Shown here piece by piece: positions 8,016 to 15,750 of a stretch of DNA of 64,000 bases. Positions within the stretch are counted from its first letter, which is position 1, and the number at the start of each line of letters is the position of its first letter. The translations under genes and the position numbers were made by a program. The DNA lies in NCBI RefSeq assembly GCF_030733425.1, contig NZ_JASHIZ010000002.1:186001-250000 (forward strand), in the 5' to 3' direction. The notes beneath the pieces are model-generated. The model did no database searches. It was not told the origin of the DNA and was given only the letters and a program-made list of their open reading frames with translations. Source of the stretch: Roseovarius sp. MMSF_3350 (lineage in GTDB: Bacteria > Pseudomonadota > Alphaproteobacteria > Rhodobacterales > Rhodobacteraceae).

Positions 8016-8091
8016 TTACTACCCCCTCGGTATGCGTCAATCATTGCACAGAATCATGACGCCCACATTAAACTGAGACATACCTCGAAGA

Positions 8092-8820
8092 ATGGCGATC
8101 GATTGTAGCATCTGTCCGCTGAGGGAACTGGACCTGTTCAGCCCGATGACGGCCGCAGAGCTTGAGTTCATGGCGAGCTTCAAGACAGGTGAGCTGCGCG
8201 CCGAGCGGGGCACCGAGATCCTGGCGGAGGGAGCGTCCTCTACCCAGCTTTACACCGCGCTGAGCGGCATGGGCATTCGGTACAAGACAAATCCGGACGG
8301 GCGGCGCCAAGTGGTCGGCTTCGTGTTGCCGGGCGATTTCGTCGGCCTGCAAAGCGGCGTGATGGGCGAGATGGATCATTCGGTCGAGGCGACCACGACG
8401 ATGGCACTGTGTGTCTTCAACCGTTCGGAATTCTGGCGGCTGTTCGAGTCGCAGCCAAGAAGGGCCTTTGACCTGACGCATCTGGCCGCGCGGGAGGAGA
8501 AGCTTCTGGGCGAGGCGCTGGTCACGATCGGGCAGATGAACGGTGTGGCCCGCGTGGCCTGGGCGCTGTACCGTTTCTATCAGCGCCTGAAGGCGCTGGA
8601 GCTGATGGAAAATGGCCGCGTGCCGCTGCCTTATCGCCAGCAGGACCTGGCCGATGCGGTGGGCCTGTCGCTGGTGCATACCAACAAGACCCTGACGCGC
8701 CTGCGCGAGGCCGGTGTGGCGACCTGGCAGGACGATGCGCTGGTCGTTCACAAGGAAGTTGAACTGGCACAGCTGGCCAACGTGGAACCGGGAGGGATCG
8801 CAAAGCGTCCTCTTATCTGA
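8092..8820 (+). CDS. Crp/Fnr family transcriptional regulator
   Basis: A 242-residue regulator. The N-terminal half is a cyclic-nucleotide-binding-type beta roll (GRRQVVGFVLPGDFVGLQSG), and the C-terminal half is an HTH (LPYRQQDLADAVGLSLVHTNKTLTRL). Cys residues occur in CSICPL near the N terminus, but the full four-Cys set for an FNR iron-sulfur cluster is not visible. The ligand is not predictable. The topoisomerase gene starts 20 bp downstream on the same strand. Confidence 0.88.
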   Translation: MAIDCSICPLRELDLFSPMTAAELEFMASFKTGELRAERGTEILAEGASSTQLYTALSGMGIRYKTNPDGRRQVVGFVLPGDFVGLQSGVMGEMDHSVEATTTMALCVFNRSEFWRLFESQPRRAFDLTHLAAREEKLLGEALVTIGQMNGVARVAWALYRFYQRLKALELMENGRVPLPYRQQDLADAVGLSLVHTNKTLTRLREAGVATWQDDALVVHKEVELAQLANVEPGGIAKRPLI

Positions 8821-8839
8821 ACGATGGAGGATATCGCCC

Positions 8840-9814
8840 GTGGCAGAGCGGCTGGTCTATTACCCGGACAGCAACCCCGGCATACGCCGCGAAAAGCGGG
8901 GTCGCGGGTTTTCGTACATCAATGTCGACGGCACGCTGATCGACTGCCCCAAGAAGCGGCGGGCGTTGCAGGCGCTGGCGGTGCCGCCGGCCTATACCGA
9001 TGTCTGGATAGCGCCGATGGACAATGCGCATCTGCTGGCCACCGGGCGCGACGCGCGGACGCGCAAGCAATACAGGTATCATCCCGATTGGGCGGCGCAG
9101 CGGGCGCAGACCAAGTTCGAGGGTCTTGCAGAATTCGGGCGGAGCCTGCCGAGACTGCGCCGGTGGATCGACCACCATCTTTCGGGCGAGGCGGGCAGCG
9201 AGGACACCGCGGTGGCGGCGGTGCTGGCTTTGGTCGACCGCGCAGCGCTGCGCCCCGGATCGAAGGCTTATACCGAGGAAAACCGGACCTACGGCGCGAC
9301 CACGCTGAAGCGGCGGCACCTGAGCGTGGAGGGTGACGCCATCGCGCTGGCGTTCAAGGGCAAGGGCGGCAAGCAGGTCGAGCAGACCTTGCGCGGCAGG
9401 AAGCTGGCCAAGGTGATGGAGGCCTGCCAGGACCTGCCGGGCCCATCGCTGGTGTCCTGGCTGGACGAGGACGGCGCGGCGCGGTCGGTGTCCTCCTACC
9501 AGCTGAATGCCAAGCTGAACGAACTGTGCGAGACCGAGGCCACCGCGAAAACCCTGCGCACGTGGCACGGGACGCTGGCGGCGTTCCTGGCTGCCGCCGG
9601 TTCGGACGAGATCAGCATCAGGGCGCTGGCCGAGGCCGCTGCAGAGCGTCTGCACAACACGCCGGCGATTGCGCAGAAAAGCTATATCCACCCCGACGTT
9701 CTGGAACTTGGACGGCTGAAAGCGGGAACACATGGGGCCGAGATTCCGAAGATTCGCACGTCAGGGGACGGGTTCCGTCGCGGCGAGGAAGCGCTGATCA
9801 AATTTATTTCGTGA
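8840..9814 (+). CDS. DNA topoisomerase IB (poxvirus type)
   Basis: A 324-residue type IB topoisomerase. The start is the GTG at 8840 with GGAGG 9 nt upstream. The N-terminal domain (GRGFSYINVDG, PPAYTDVWIAP) and the catalytic domain are both present. Active-site residues visible: Arg in ALRPGSKAY, Lys in TLKRRHL, the RTWHG region, and the nucleophilic Tyr in AQKSYIHP. It relaxes supercoils by a 3'-phosphotyrosine intermediate. Bacterial homologues are small and scattered. It follows a Crp-family gene closely, perhaps cotranscribed. Confidence 0.9.
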   Translation: MAERLVYYPDSNPGIRREKRGRGFSYINVDGTLIDCPKKRRALQALAVPPAYTDVWIAPMDNAHLLATGRDARTRKQYRYHPDWAAQRAQTKFEGLAEFGRSLPRLRRWIDHHLSGEAGSEDTAVAAVLALVDRAALRPGSKAYTEENRTYGATTLKRRHLSVEGDAIALAFKGKGGKQVEQTLRGRKLAKVMEACQDLPGPSLVSWLDEDGAARSVSSYQLNAKLNELCETEATAKTLRTWHGTLAAFLAAAGSDEISIRALAEAAAERLHNTPAIAQKSYIHPDVLELGRLKAGTHGAEIPKIRTSGDGFRRGEEALIKFIS

Positions 9815-9830
9815 GCGGCGATATTTTTTG

Positions 9831-9855
9831 GGAACCGGCTGTCAGGCCAAGCGTT
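9831..9855 (+). promoter_or_regulatory. EcfG-type promoter
   Basis: GGAAC (9831-9835), 16 nt, CGTT (9852-9855): an exact match 16 bp after the topoisomerase stop and 32 bp before the start of a small membrane protein gene. Confidence 0.75.
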
Positions 9856-9887
9856 GGACGACTGAAACAGTAAATGAGGAAACGGCA

Positions 9888-10100
9888 ATGTCCGCGCCCG
9901 AAACAAACCTGGAACGCCAGAAGAAGCGCCATATAGGCCCTCTTGGAGGAATGCTGCTTGTCGTGGCTTTCGTGTCGATCCTGTTCGGCGTGTTCTACAT
10001 TCTGGCGACCAGCGGCGATGAGGTCGGCGATGGCGCGCAGGCGCCCACGGAAAGCACGCAGAGCACAGAGACGTCTGTCGGTTCCGACACCAGTAACTAG
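9888..10100 (+). CDS. small single-span membrane protein, EcfG-controlled
   Basis: A 70-residue protein: a charged N terminus, one helix (MLLVVAFVSILFGVFYILA, about residues 22-40) and a Ser/Thr/Glu-rich tail. No family recognised. The ATG at 9888 is used because the upstream stretch contains the EcfG promoter. It is followed after 3 nt by another tiny membrane protein gene and then a strong terminator, so the two form a stress operon. Confidence 0.7.
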   Translation: MSAPETNLERQKKRHIGPLGGMLLVVAFVSILFGVFYILATSGDEVGDGAQAPTESTQSTETSVGSDTSN

Positions 10101-10103
10101 GCG

Positions 10104-10253
10104 ATGCAGACCGGCACCGCGGCAGATGTCCTCGTGCCCGGGCTGTTCCTCGCTGCAAACGTGGCGATCCTTTGCTTCGCCGTCATGGTGAAGAGACGAG
10201 AACATAGGCGTGACCACCCGACGGGTGAGACGCACGCCGAGAGAAAGCGCTGA
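10104..10253 (+). CDS. very small membrane protein
   Basis: A 49-residue frame from ATG 10104 to TGA 10253. One hydrophobic helix (VLVPGLFLAANVAILCFAVM) is followed by a strongly basic, His/Arg-rich tail. It begins 3 nt after the stop of the upstream small membrane gene and ends 43 nt before the shared terminator. No family recognised. Reality is inferred from operon position and membrane-protein-like composition. Confidence 0.5.
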   Translation: MQTGTAADVLVPGLFLAANVAILCFAVMVKRREHRRDHPTGETHAERKR

Positions 10254-10296
10254 CTGCATCCCCGTCCCCTGTCAGCGCGGCGCGCCAGACGCGCCC

Positions 10297-10336
10297 AGCA
10301 CCGCAGCCCGTCCCAGGCTGCGGTGCTTAACTTTTT
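10297..10336 (+). terminator. intrinsic terminator
   Basis: Perfect 12-bp stem AGCACCGCAGCC / GGCTGCGGTGCT with a 7-nt loop, then TAACTTTTT. It closes the two-gene small membrane operon and is followed at once by the next EcfG promoter. Confidence 0.85.
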
Positions 10337-10337
10337 G

Positions 10338-10362
10338 GGAACCTTGAAGAATCCTCCGCGTT
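10338..10362 (+). promoter_or_regulatory. EcfG-type promoter
   Basis: GGAAC (10338-10342), 16 nt, CGTT (10359-10362): an exact match 31 bp before the start of a small secreted protein gene. Confidence 0.78.
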
Positions 10363-10393
10363 AAGAAGGTGAAGCTTTCAACGGGAGCCTGTT

Positions 10394-10687
10394 ATGAAAC
10401 GTCTTGCACTTGCCACGCTGCTGAGCCTTTCGCCGATCGCAGCCACTGCCACGCCGCTGGCCGAGGATCTGAAGAATTATATCGTCGCGTTCGACATGGC
10501 CGCGCTGGATACCGAGGCGCGGACCGAGTTGCGCACGATCCTCGACGACCCGGACAGGAGCCACGGTAACAAGGTGCTGAGCGTGCACAGCGTGCTCGAC
10601 CGTCACGGCGCGTTGCGCGAAGTCGATATCCACGGCGGGCCACTTGATGCCCCTGAAACGCAGGTGGGTCTGGCTTCGTACAACTGA
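10394..10687 (+). CDS. small periplasmic protein, EcfG-controlled
   Basis: A 97-residue protein with a Sec signal peptide (MKRLALATLLSLSPIAATA, cleavage probably after about residue 19) and a mature part of about 78 residues without cysteines. GGAG precedes the ATG. No family recognised. A dedicated EcfG promoter and terminator make it a monocistronic stress gene. Its role in the periplasm is unknown. Confidence 0.75.
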   Translation: MKRLALATLLSLSPIAATATPLAEDLKNYIVAFDMAALDTEARTELRTILDDPDRSHGNKVLSVHSVLDRHGALREVDIHGGPLDAPETQVGLASYN

Positions 10688-10720
10688 TCGCCCCCAAAAG
10701 ATCGTGAGGTAACCAGTGCG

Positions 10721-10753
10721 ACGGGTGCATTTTTCGGGATGCACCCGTTTTTT
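10721..10753 (+). terminator. intrinsic terminator
   Basis: Perfect 10-bp stem ACGGGTGCAT / ATGCACCCGT with an 8-nt loop and six T. It separates the rightward small periplasmic gene from the convergent FNT transporter gene and could serve both. Confidence 0.8.
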
Positions 10754-10769
10754 CGCGCCGCGTCAAAGG

Positions 10770-11597
10770 CTATTCCACCTCGGGCATGACCTGGGCGTAG
10801 GTCAGCACGGTGAATATAAGGGTACCGCCCATGATATTGCCCAGCAGGACCGGCAGGAAGAATCCGAACGCGGCGGGAGAGATGCCCAACTGCCCCTGCA
10901 CCACCAGATAAGCCATTTCGACCGAACCGGCGATCACGTGGGTGAAGTCGCCCAGCGCGATGAGCCATGTGAAAATGACGATGACCCCCATTTCGTTTTG
11001 CTTGGCGGACGGCAGCATCCAGACGATAGCGGCAATCAGGACGCCGGCGGGAATGCCACGCATGAAACCCTCGAAGGCGGGAATGCCCGTGGCGTGACGG
11101 CTGAGATCGGTGAAGGCGGTGGCGACGGGATCGGACAGCACACCGCCGAAGGCAAAGAAGGTGGCCACTGCGAAAGCACCGATGACGTTGGCCGCGAGCA
11201 CCGTACTCCACAAAATGGCGGTGCGGCTGATGGTGTGCTTGCACGGATCCAGCATCACGGGAACGACCGTGGTGATCGTGTTCTCGGTGAAAAGCTGCAA
11301 GCGGCCGAGGATCACCAGCACGAAGCCCAGCGAATAGCCGAAGTTCTCGATGATGTAGCGCCATTGGGTGTCGGGTAGGTGCGCCCGCAAAAGCGCCTCG
11401 GCCAGCACCGAGAAAGAGATCAGCATGCCCGCGGCCATGCCCGAGAACCAAAGTGCCGTCTTGGGGCGCTCGAGCTCTTCCTCGCCGTTGCGCCGGATCG
11501 ATTCGAATATCAGGCGCGGAGAGAGGGCCGCGGCTTCCTCGATCGCCTCCTTTTCCTTTTCCTGCTTGATCAGATCGTCGTTCTTCTGCTCGGCCAT
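10770..11597 (-). CDS. formate/nitrite transporter family protein
   Basis: A 275-residue protein with a charged N-terminal extension of about 45 residues (many Lys/Glu) and six hydrophobic helices. Segments such as NFGYSLGFVLVILGRLQLFTENT and LPVLLGNIMGGT match the FNT family, pentameric channels for formate, nitrite or related monovalent anions. The long charged N terminus resembles the YfdC-like branch, whose substrate is not established. It is surrounded by stress genes, but no EcfG promoter is seen in front of it. Confidence 0.88.
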   Translation of the reverse strand: MAEQKNDDLIKQEKEKEAIEEAAALSPRLIFESIRRNGEEELERPKTALWFSGMAAGMLISFSVLAEALLRAHLPDTQWRYIIENFGYSLGFVLVILGRLQLFTENTITTVVPVMLDPCKHTISRTAILWSTVLAANVIGAFAVATFFAFGGVLSDPVATAFTDLSRHATGIPAFEGFMRGIPAGVLIAAIVWMLPSAKQNEMGVIVIFTWLIALGDFTHVIAGSVEMAYLVVQGQLGISPAAFGFFLPVLLGNIMGGTLIFTVLTYAQVMPEVE

Positions 11598-11655
11598 TCA
11601 GGTCTCCGGTATGCGGCATTCCGCCTGCAAGTGTCGTGATTTCATCGGCTTTCCG

Positions 11656-11680
11656 GGAACAAATAGATCGGCAGGGCGTT
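11656..11680 (+). promoter_or_regulatory. EcfG-type promoter
   Basis: GGAAC (11656-11660), 16 nt, CGTT (11677-11680): an exact match 30 bp before the first gene of a three-gene stress cluster. Confidence 0.78.
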
Positions 11681-11710
11681 TTATCCCCAGCTAATTTCGG
11701 AGTGAACGTC

Positions 11711-11974
11711 ATGGCAAAGTCCAACGGCTCGTCGATCAAGGACGAAGAGACCTATGAGGCGCTGCGCGACAAGGGCTACACCAAATCGAAGGCTGCCCGG
11801 ATCGCCAACGCACAGGCCAACGACAACATGTCCCCGTCCAAGAAGGGGGGCAAGTCGCCGCCCTATGAGGAGTGGTCCAAGGCCGAGCTTTATGACCAGG
11901 CGCAGAATGTCGGCGTCGAAGGGCGCTCGGACATGACCAGGGAAGAGCTGATCGACGCGCTGAGGCGCGACTGA
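11711..11974 (+). CDS. small protein with Rho-N/SAP-like C-terminal motif
   Basis: An 87-residue hydrophilic protein. The N-terminal half (YEALRDKGYTKSKAARIANA) resembles short stress-protein helical motifs, and the C-terminal half (KAELYDQAQNVGVEGRSDMT, REELIDALR) matches the Rho termination factor N-terminal / SAP-like helix-turn fold seen in many small alphaproteobacterial proteins. The start at 11711 has GGAG upstream and follows an exact EcfG promoter. The next gene starts 1 nt after its stop. Nucleic-acid binding is possible but unproven. Confidence 0.7.
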   Translation: MAKSNGSSIKDEETYEALRDKGYTKSKAARIANAQANDNMSPSKKGGKSPPYEEWSKAELYDQAQNVGVEGRSDMTREELIDALRRD

Positions 11975-11975
11975 G

Positions 11976-12188
11976 ATGGCTGTTTCGCAAGGTGACACCG
12001 TCGAATGGGACTGGGGCAACGGCACCGGCAAGGGTGAGGTCAAGAAGGTCTACACCCAGAAGACGACGGTCAAGATAAAGGGGTCCGAGATCACGCGGGA
12101 CGCCGACAAGGAGTGCCCTGCGTACCTGATCGAACAACAGGACGGCGACCAGGTGCTGAAAAGCGCCAGCGAAGTGCGCAAGTCCTGA
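11976..12188 (+). CDS. DUF2945-like (HVA1/Tudor-type) small protein
   Basis: A 70-residue protein, beginning with a short beta-rich segment (GDTVEWDWGNGTGKGEVKKV) and containing ITRDADKECPAYLIEQQDG. This is the pattern of the DUF2945 / hypervirulence-associated Tudor-like family. It starts 1 nt after the Rho-N-like gene and is therefore in the same EcfG-driven operon. The biochemical role is unknown. Confidence 0.75.
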   Translation: MAVSQGDTVEWDWGNGTGKGEVKKVYTQKTTVKIKGSEITRDADKECPAYLIEQQDGDQVLKSASEVRKS

Positions 12189-12236
12189 GATGAACGTGAA
12201 CTGTACCCGTAGAACGCAAAAGAAAAGGAGAATATA

Positions 12237-12431
12237 ATGTTGGAGATTGGTGGCCTTGGTGGCCTTATCGTTCTGGTTCTGGATATCTGGGCGCTTGTGT
12301 CGATCATCGGCTCGAACGCTTCGACCGGCAAGAAGGTTCTGTGGAGCCTGCTGGTGATTATCCTGCCGATCATCGGCTTCATCATCTGGCTGATCGCAGG
12401 CCCGCGCGGCGCGGCGACCAGAAAAGTTTAA
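12237..12431 (+). CDS. small membrane protein, PLD-nuclease N-terminal domain type
   Basis: A 64-residue protein with two hydrophobic helices (about residues 6-24 and 33-53) separated by a short polar loop (SNASTGKKVLWS) and ending with a charged tail. The spacing and the second helix (LLVIILPIIGFIIWLI) match the free-standing PLDc_N domain family. An ideal AAGGAG precedes the ATG. It lies 48 bp after the DUF2945-like gene, probably the last gene of that operon, and a terminator follows. Confidence 0.75.
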   Translation: MLEIGGLGGLIVLVLDIWALVSIIGSNASTGKKVLWSLLVIILPIIGFIIWLIAGPRGAATRKV

Positions 12432-12453
12432 CCGGGCGACACGCCTGATCTTG

Positions 12454-12486
12454 CGGGGCGCATCCAGCAATGGGTGCGCCCCGTTT
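12454..12486 (+). terminator. intrinsic terminator
   Basis: Stem CGGGGCGCA / TGCGCCCCG (9 bp) followed by TTT, 22 nt after the small membrane protein stop. Confidence 0.65.
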
Positions 12487-12811
12487 CGTTCGACGTGACC
12501 GGCGGCCCAGAGTGCCGCGGTTATTCCTGATTGATTTGTTTGGGTATTGAGATTTCGCCGGGAGTGTGACACATCGGGGGCAAAGCGTCTCCGAGCCGAG
12601 TTTCACCTCCTGCCAGGCCGACGCGAGCGAAATACTGGCGGCAGGAGCCGGGGGGCAGCGCGAAATCGCGTTTTGCGGGCGCACCGCGTTCCGAATCCCA
12701 CGATTTTCCGCGATAGTCGCCACCGCGCGGCGCTTGACCGCGCACACGAATGGTTTGAAACGGGATCCGGGCCGCGGGCGCGGCGCGGATTACGTGAAAG
12801 GGAGACGCGAG
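12487..12811. other. intergenic region before the exbB operon
   Basis: About 325 bp without a supported gene. It should hold the promoter of the exbB-tonB operon. The AT-richer stretch around 12520-12560 is the most likely promoter region, but no clear iron-responsive operator can be recognised by eye. Confidence 0.4.
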
Positions 12812-13246
12812 ATGAAATGGATCACGACCACCCTTGTGGCGATAGCCACCGGGTTCGCCGGGGCGCAAGGCGCGCTGGCGCAGGAAGAAGAGCTGGGCGA
12901 GGCCGTCCTGATCGAGCTGAACGCGACCAAGGCCAACGAGAGCAGCTGCACGCTGACTTTTCTGGTGATCAACGGCTACCCGAGCCAGATCGACAAGGCC
13001 GTCTACGAGACCGTGCTGTTCGATAGCTCGGGGCAGGTGGATCGCCTGACGCTGTTCGATTTCGGCACGCTGCCGCCGGGGCGGCCGCGGGTGCGGCAGT
13101 TCTCGGTGCCCGGCATGGCCTGTGACGGGTTGGGGCAGGTGCTGATCAACGGCGCGCATACCTGCGAAGCGGCGGAGCTGCCCGACAATGCCTGCGAGAC
13201 CGGGCTGAAGCTGGAAACGCGCACGGATATCGAGGTGACGGGATGA
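12812..13246 (+). CDS. exported protein, first gene of the exbBD-tonB operon
   Basis: A 144-residue protein with a Sec signal peptide (about residues 1-23, ending AQGALAQ) and four cysteines in the mature part (SSCTLTF, MACDG, HTCEAA, NACET) that could form two disulfides. AGGGAG precedes the ATG at 12812. The stop overlaps exbB by 4 bp. No named family is recognised. Its position suggests a periplasmic accessory of this TonB system. Confidence 0.75.
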   Translation: MKWITTTLVAIATGFAGAQGALAQEEELGEAVLIELNATKANESSCTLTFLVINGYPSQIDKAVYETVLFDSSGQVDRLTLFDFGTLPPGRPRVRQFSVPGMACDGLGQVLINGAHTCEAAELPDNACETGLKLETRTDIEVTG

Positions 13247-13899
13247 ATGCGGTTCTCGAAAGCCTGCGGCAGATCGCCGATCTGGGTGGTCCGGTCGTCC
13301 TGATCCTGCTGGCGGTGTCGGTGATCACGCTGGCCACTGTCCTTTACAAGCTGTGGCAGTTCTCGGCGGCGGGTGTCGGGCGGCACAAGGCGCTGAAGGA
13401 GGCGGTGGCGGCCTGGGACGAAGGCGACCTTGCGGCGGCATTGGCGGCGTTGAAACAGTCGAAGAGCTACCTGGCGCCGGTGATCGAGATGGCGTTCTCG
13501 GCCCGGCCGGAGGATGCCAAGCGGCTGGAGGCGGAGGCGGAGTCGCGCTTTGCGCGGCTGGAAGGCGGGTTCCGCCTGCTGGACAGCGTGGCGCAACTGG
13601 CACCGCTTCTGGGCCTCTTCGGCACCGTGCTGGGCATGATCGAGGCGTTTCAGTCATTGCAGGAGGCGGGCGCGCAGGTCGATCCGTCGCTGCTGGCCGG
13701 CGGGATCTGGGTTGCGCTGCTGACAACCGCCGTGGGGCTGGCCGTGGCGATGCCGACGTCGATGGTGCTGAGCTGGTTCGAGGGCCGGATGGACGGCGAA
13801 CGGGTCACGGCGGAGCGGGCGATTTCGACGGTGCTGCATCCGCAGGGCCGGGCCGGACAACAGGTGGCCGATCCGGTGGCGGAGCCGGCCCGTGCGTAG
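13243..13899 (+). CDS. exbB: MotA/TolQ/ExbB proton channel family protein
   Basis: A 218-residue inner-membrane protein with one helix near the N terminus (VVLILLAVSVITLATVLY), a cytoplasmic section, and two helices near the C terminus containing the family core LAPLLGLFGTVLGMIEAF and GIWVALLTTAVGLAVAMP. With ExbD it forms the proton channel that energises TonB. It overlaps the upstream exported-protein gene by 4 bp and exbD by 8 bp. Confidence 0.92.
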   Translation: MNAVLESLRQIADLGGPVVLILLAVSVITLATVLYKLWQFSAAGVGRHKALKEAVAAWDEGDLAAALAALKQSKSYLAPVIEMAFSARPEDAKRLEAEAESRFARLEGGFRLLDSVAQLAPLLGLFGTVLGMIEAFQSLQEAGAQVDPSLLAGGIWVALLTTAVGLAVAMPTSMVLSWFEGRMDGERVTAERAISTVLHPQGRAGQQVADPVAEPARA

Positions 13900-14272
13900 G
13901 ACGAGCCGTCGCAGGCGGCTGTCGATGACGTCGCTGATCGACGTGATCTTCCTGCTGCTTTTGTTCTTCATGCTGTCCTCGACCTTTTCGCGCTTTGCCG
14001 AGGTCGAATTGGCCGCCGCAGGCGCGGGCGGCAGCGGCAGCAGCGAGGCCAAGATCAGCTTTCTGCGCCTGAGCGACGAGGGGCTGAGCCTGAACGGTCG
14101 CGAGATGGAAATAGAGGGCCTGAGTGCCGCCTTTGCCGAGATGCCGCCCGGCGACGAGGCGCGGCCCGTGGTGGTCAGCCTGCGCGATGGTGTGACGTCG
14201 CAGCGGCTGACCGATCTGCTGGTGGTGCTGCGCGGCATCGAGCGCGTCAGCATCAGCGTGCTGGGGTCCTGA
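13892..14272 (+). CDS. exbD: ExbD/TolR family protein (first copy)
   Basis: A 126-residue protein starting from GTG 13892. It has a basic N terminus, one helix (LIDVIFLLLLFFMLSSTF) with the conserved Asp at its start that carries protons in ExbD, and a periplasmic domain of about 85 residues. It overlaps exbB by 8 bp, and a second ExbD follows after 1 nt. Confidence 0.88.
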   Translation: MRRTSRRRRLSMTSLIDVIFLLLLFFMLSSTFSRFAEVELAAAGAGGSGSSEAKISFLRLSDEGLSLNGREMEIEGLSAAFAEMPPGDEARPVVVSLRDGVTSQRLTDLLVVLRGIERVSISVLGS

Positions 14273-14273
14273 G

Positions 14274-14660
14274 ATGCGCAAGGTCAAGACATCCTCGCGC
14301 CGGGAGCCGACCATTGCGCTGATCAACATCGTTTTCCTGATGCTGGTCTTCTTCATGGTGGCGGGCACTCTGTCGCAGCCGCTGGACAAGGATCTGAGCC
14401 TGGTGCGGACGGCGGACCTGGAAGGGCGGTCGCCGCCCGATACGCTGGTGGTGCATCCCGACGGGCGGATGAGTTTCCGCGGCGAGGATATCGCCTCGGC
14501 CGAGGATTTCCTGGAACGGCGCAGCGAGGAAGAGCGCGAGGTGGTGCGGGTGGTTCCCGACCAGGAGCTGTCAGCGCAGACGCTGGTGAACCTGGCGCGG
14601 GATCTGCGCGGTGCCGGGGCGCAGCGGGTGGTGATCGTCACCGAAAGGGGGCTGGAATGA
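14274..14660 (+). CDS. exbD: ExbD/TolR family protein (second copy)
   Basis: A 128-residue protein: basic N terminus, one helix (IALINIVFLMLVFFMVAGTL), and a periplasmic domain. The position corresponding to the proton-carrying Asp of the first copy is Asn here (ALINIVF against SLIDVIF), so this copy may be structural rather than proton-conducting. Systems with two different ExbD subunits are known. It overlaps tonB by 4 bp. Confidence 0.85.
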   Translation: MRKVKTSSRREPTIALINIVFLMLVFFMVAGTLSQPLDKDLSLVRTADLEGRSPPDTLVVHPDGRMSFRGEDIASAEDFLERRSEEEREVVRVVPDQELSAQTLVNLARDLRGAGAQRVVIVTERGLE

Positions 14661-15742
14661 TCGCGTCGTCCCGACTTGTTAAAACGTTTGCCGCCGCGGC
14701 GGCGCTGGTGCTGCACGGCACGGTGGTTGCGGCGGTGTTCCAGGGCGAGGCGATCGAGATCGAGGGCGATGCGGGCGGCCTGGAGGCCAGCATCGGCAAC
14801 AGCTTTGCCGACATGGCGGCGGGGGTGATGACACCCGATGCCACCGAGGAAGCTGTCGAGGAGACGCCGCCGGAGGAGGTGACCTCGCAGGACACGCCGG
14901 ACGAGGTGACGGAAGAAGAGACACCGCAGGAAACGACGCAGGTCACCCCGGAAGAGACTGTGCAGGATCGGCCCGAGGACACGACGCCCGAAGTCGCGCC
15001 GCAGGAGACCGCCGAGCCGGTGGAGCAGGCCGAGACCGCGCCGATGACGCCGACCGAAACGCCCGTCGAAAATATGCCGGAGCCGGTCGAGGCCCAGCCT
15101 GTCGAGCAGGCAGAGATCACGCCCAACGTGCCACTGGTCCCGGTGACCCCGTCCGAGACCGTGCCGGAGGAAAGCGTGCAACCGACAGAGCCGCAGCAGG
15201 CGGAGGTGCTGGAGCCGGTGGACGAGGCGCCCTCGGCTGTGACCCGGTCGTTGCGGCCCAAGCCGCGCAGCGCGGAGTTCGAGGAAGCGCACAAGCCCGA
15301 GCCGCCGAAGGCGCAGCCGAAGCGGACCGAACCGAAGCCGCAGCGCACGACGCAGTCGCAGCCCAAGCCGCAGCCCAAGGGCAACGCGCAGCAGAATGCG
15401 CGCACCGGTACCGCGACGGGGTCGCAGTCGACGCGGCAATCCGCTTCGCAGGGAACCGGCAATTCGCAGGCCAGTGGGAACGCGGCGGCCAGCAACTATC
15501 CCGGAAAGGTGATGCGGAAGATCTCGCGCGTGCCGCGCCCGCGCGTGGGCAGCCGGGGGACGGCGGTCGTTGCGTTCCGCATTGCCGGGAATGGCGGGCT
15601 TGCGGGGGTTTCGATTGCGCGTAGTTCCGGTTCATCGGCGCTGGACCAGGCGGCGGTGCGGATGATCCAACGGGCTGCCCCGTTCCCGCCGCCGCCTGCA
15701 GGGGCGCGCACCAGTTTCTCGATCAACATCAAGGGCAGTTGA
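14657..15742 (+). CDS. tonB: TonB family protein
   Basis: A 361-residue protein: N-terminal anchor (AAAAALVLHGTVVAAVF), a very long Pro/Glu/Thr-rich and then Lys/Pro/Gln-rich periplasmic spacer (about residues 50-270), and a C-terminal TonB domain (YPGKVMRKISRVPRP, GSSALDQAAVRMIQRAAPFP). It passes energy from ExbBD to outer-membrane receptors. No TonB-dependent receptor gene lies next to it in this window. Confidence 0.92.
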   Translation: MIASSRLVKTFAAAAALVLHGTVVAAVFQGEAIEIEGDAGGLEASIGNSFADMAAGVMTPDATEEAVEETPPEEVTSQDTPDEVTEEETPQETTQVTPEETVQDRPEDTTPEVAPQETAEPVEQAETAPMTPTETPVENMPEPVEAQPVEQAEITPNVPLVPVTPSETVPEESVQPTEPQQAEVLEPVDEAPSAVTRSLRPKPRSAEFEEAHKPEPPKAQPKRTEPKPQRTTQSQPKPQPKGNAQQNARTGTATGSQSTRQSASQGTGNSQASGNAAASNYPGKVMRKISRVPRPRVGSRGTAVVAFRIAGNGGLAGVSIARSSGSSALDQAAVRMIQRAAPFPPPPAGARTSFSINIKGS

Positions 15743-15750
15743 GGCCGCGT

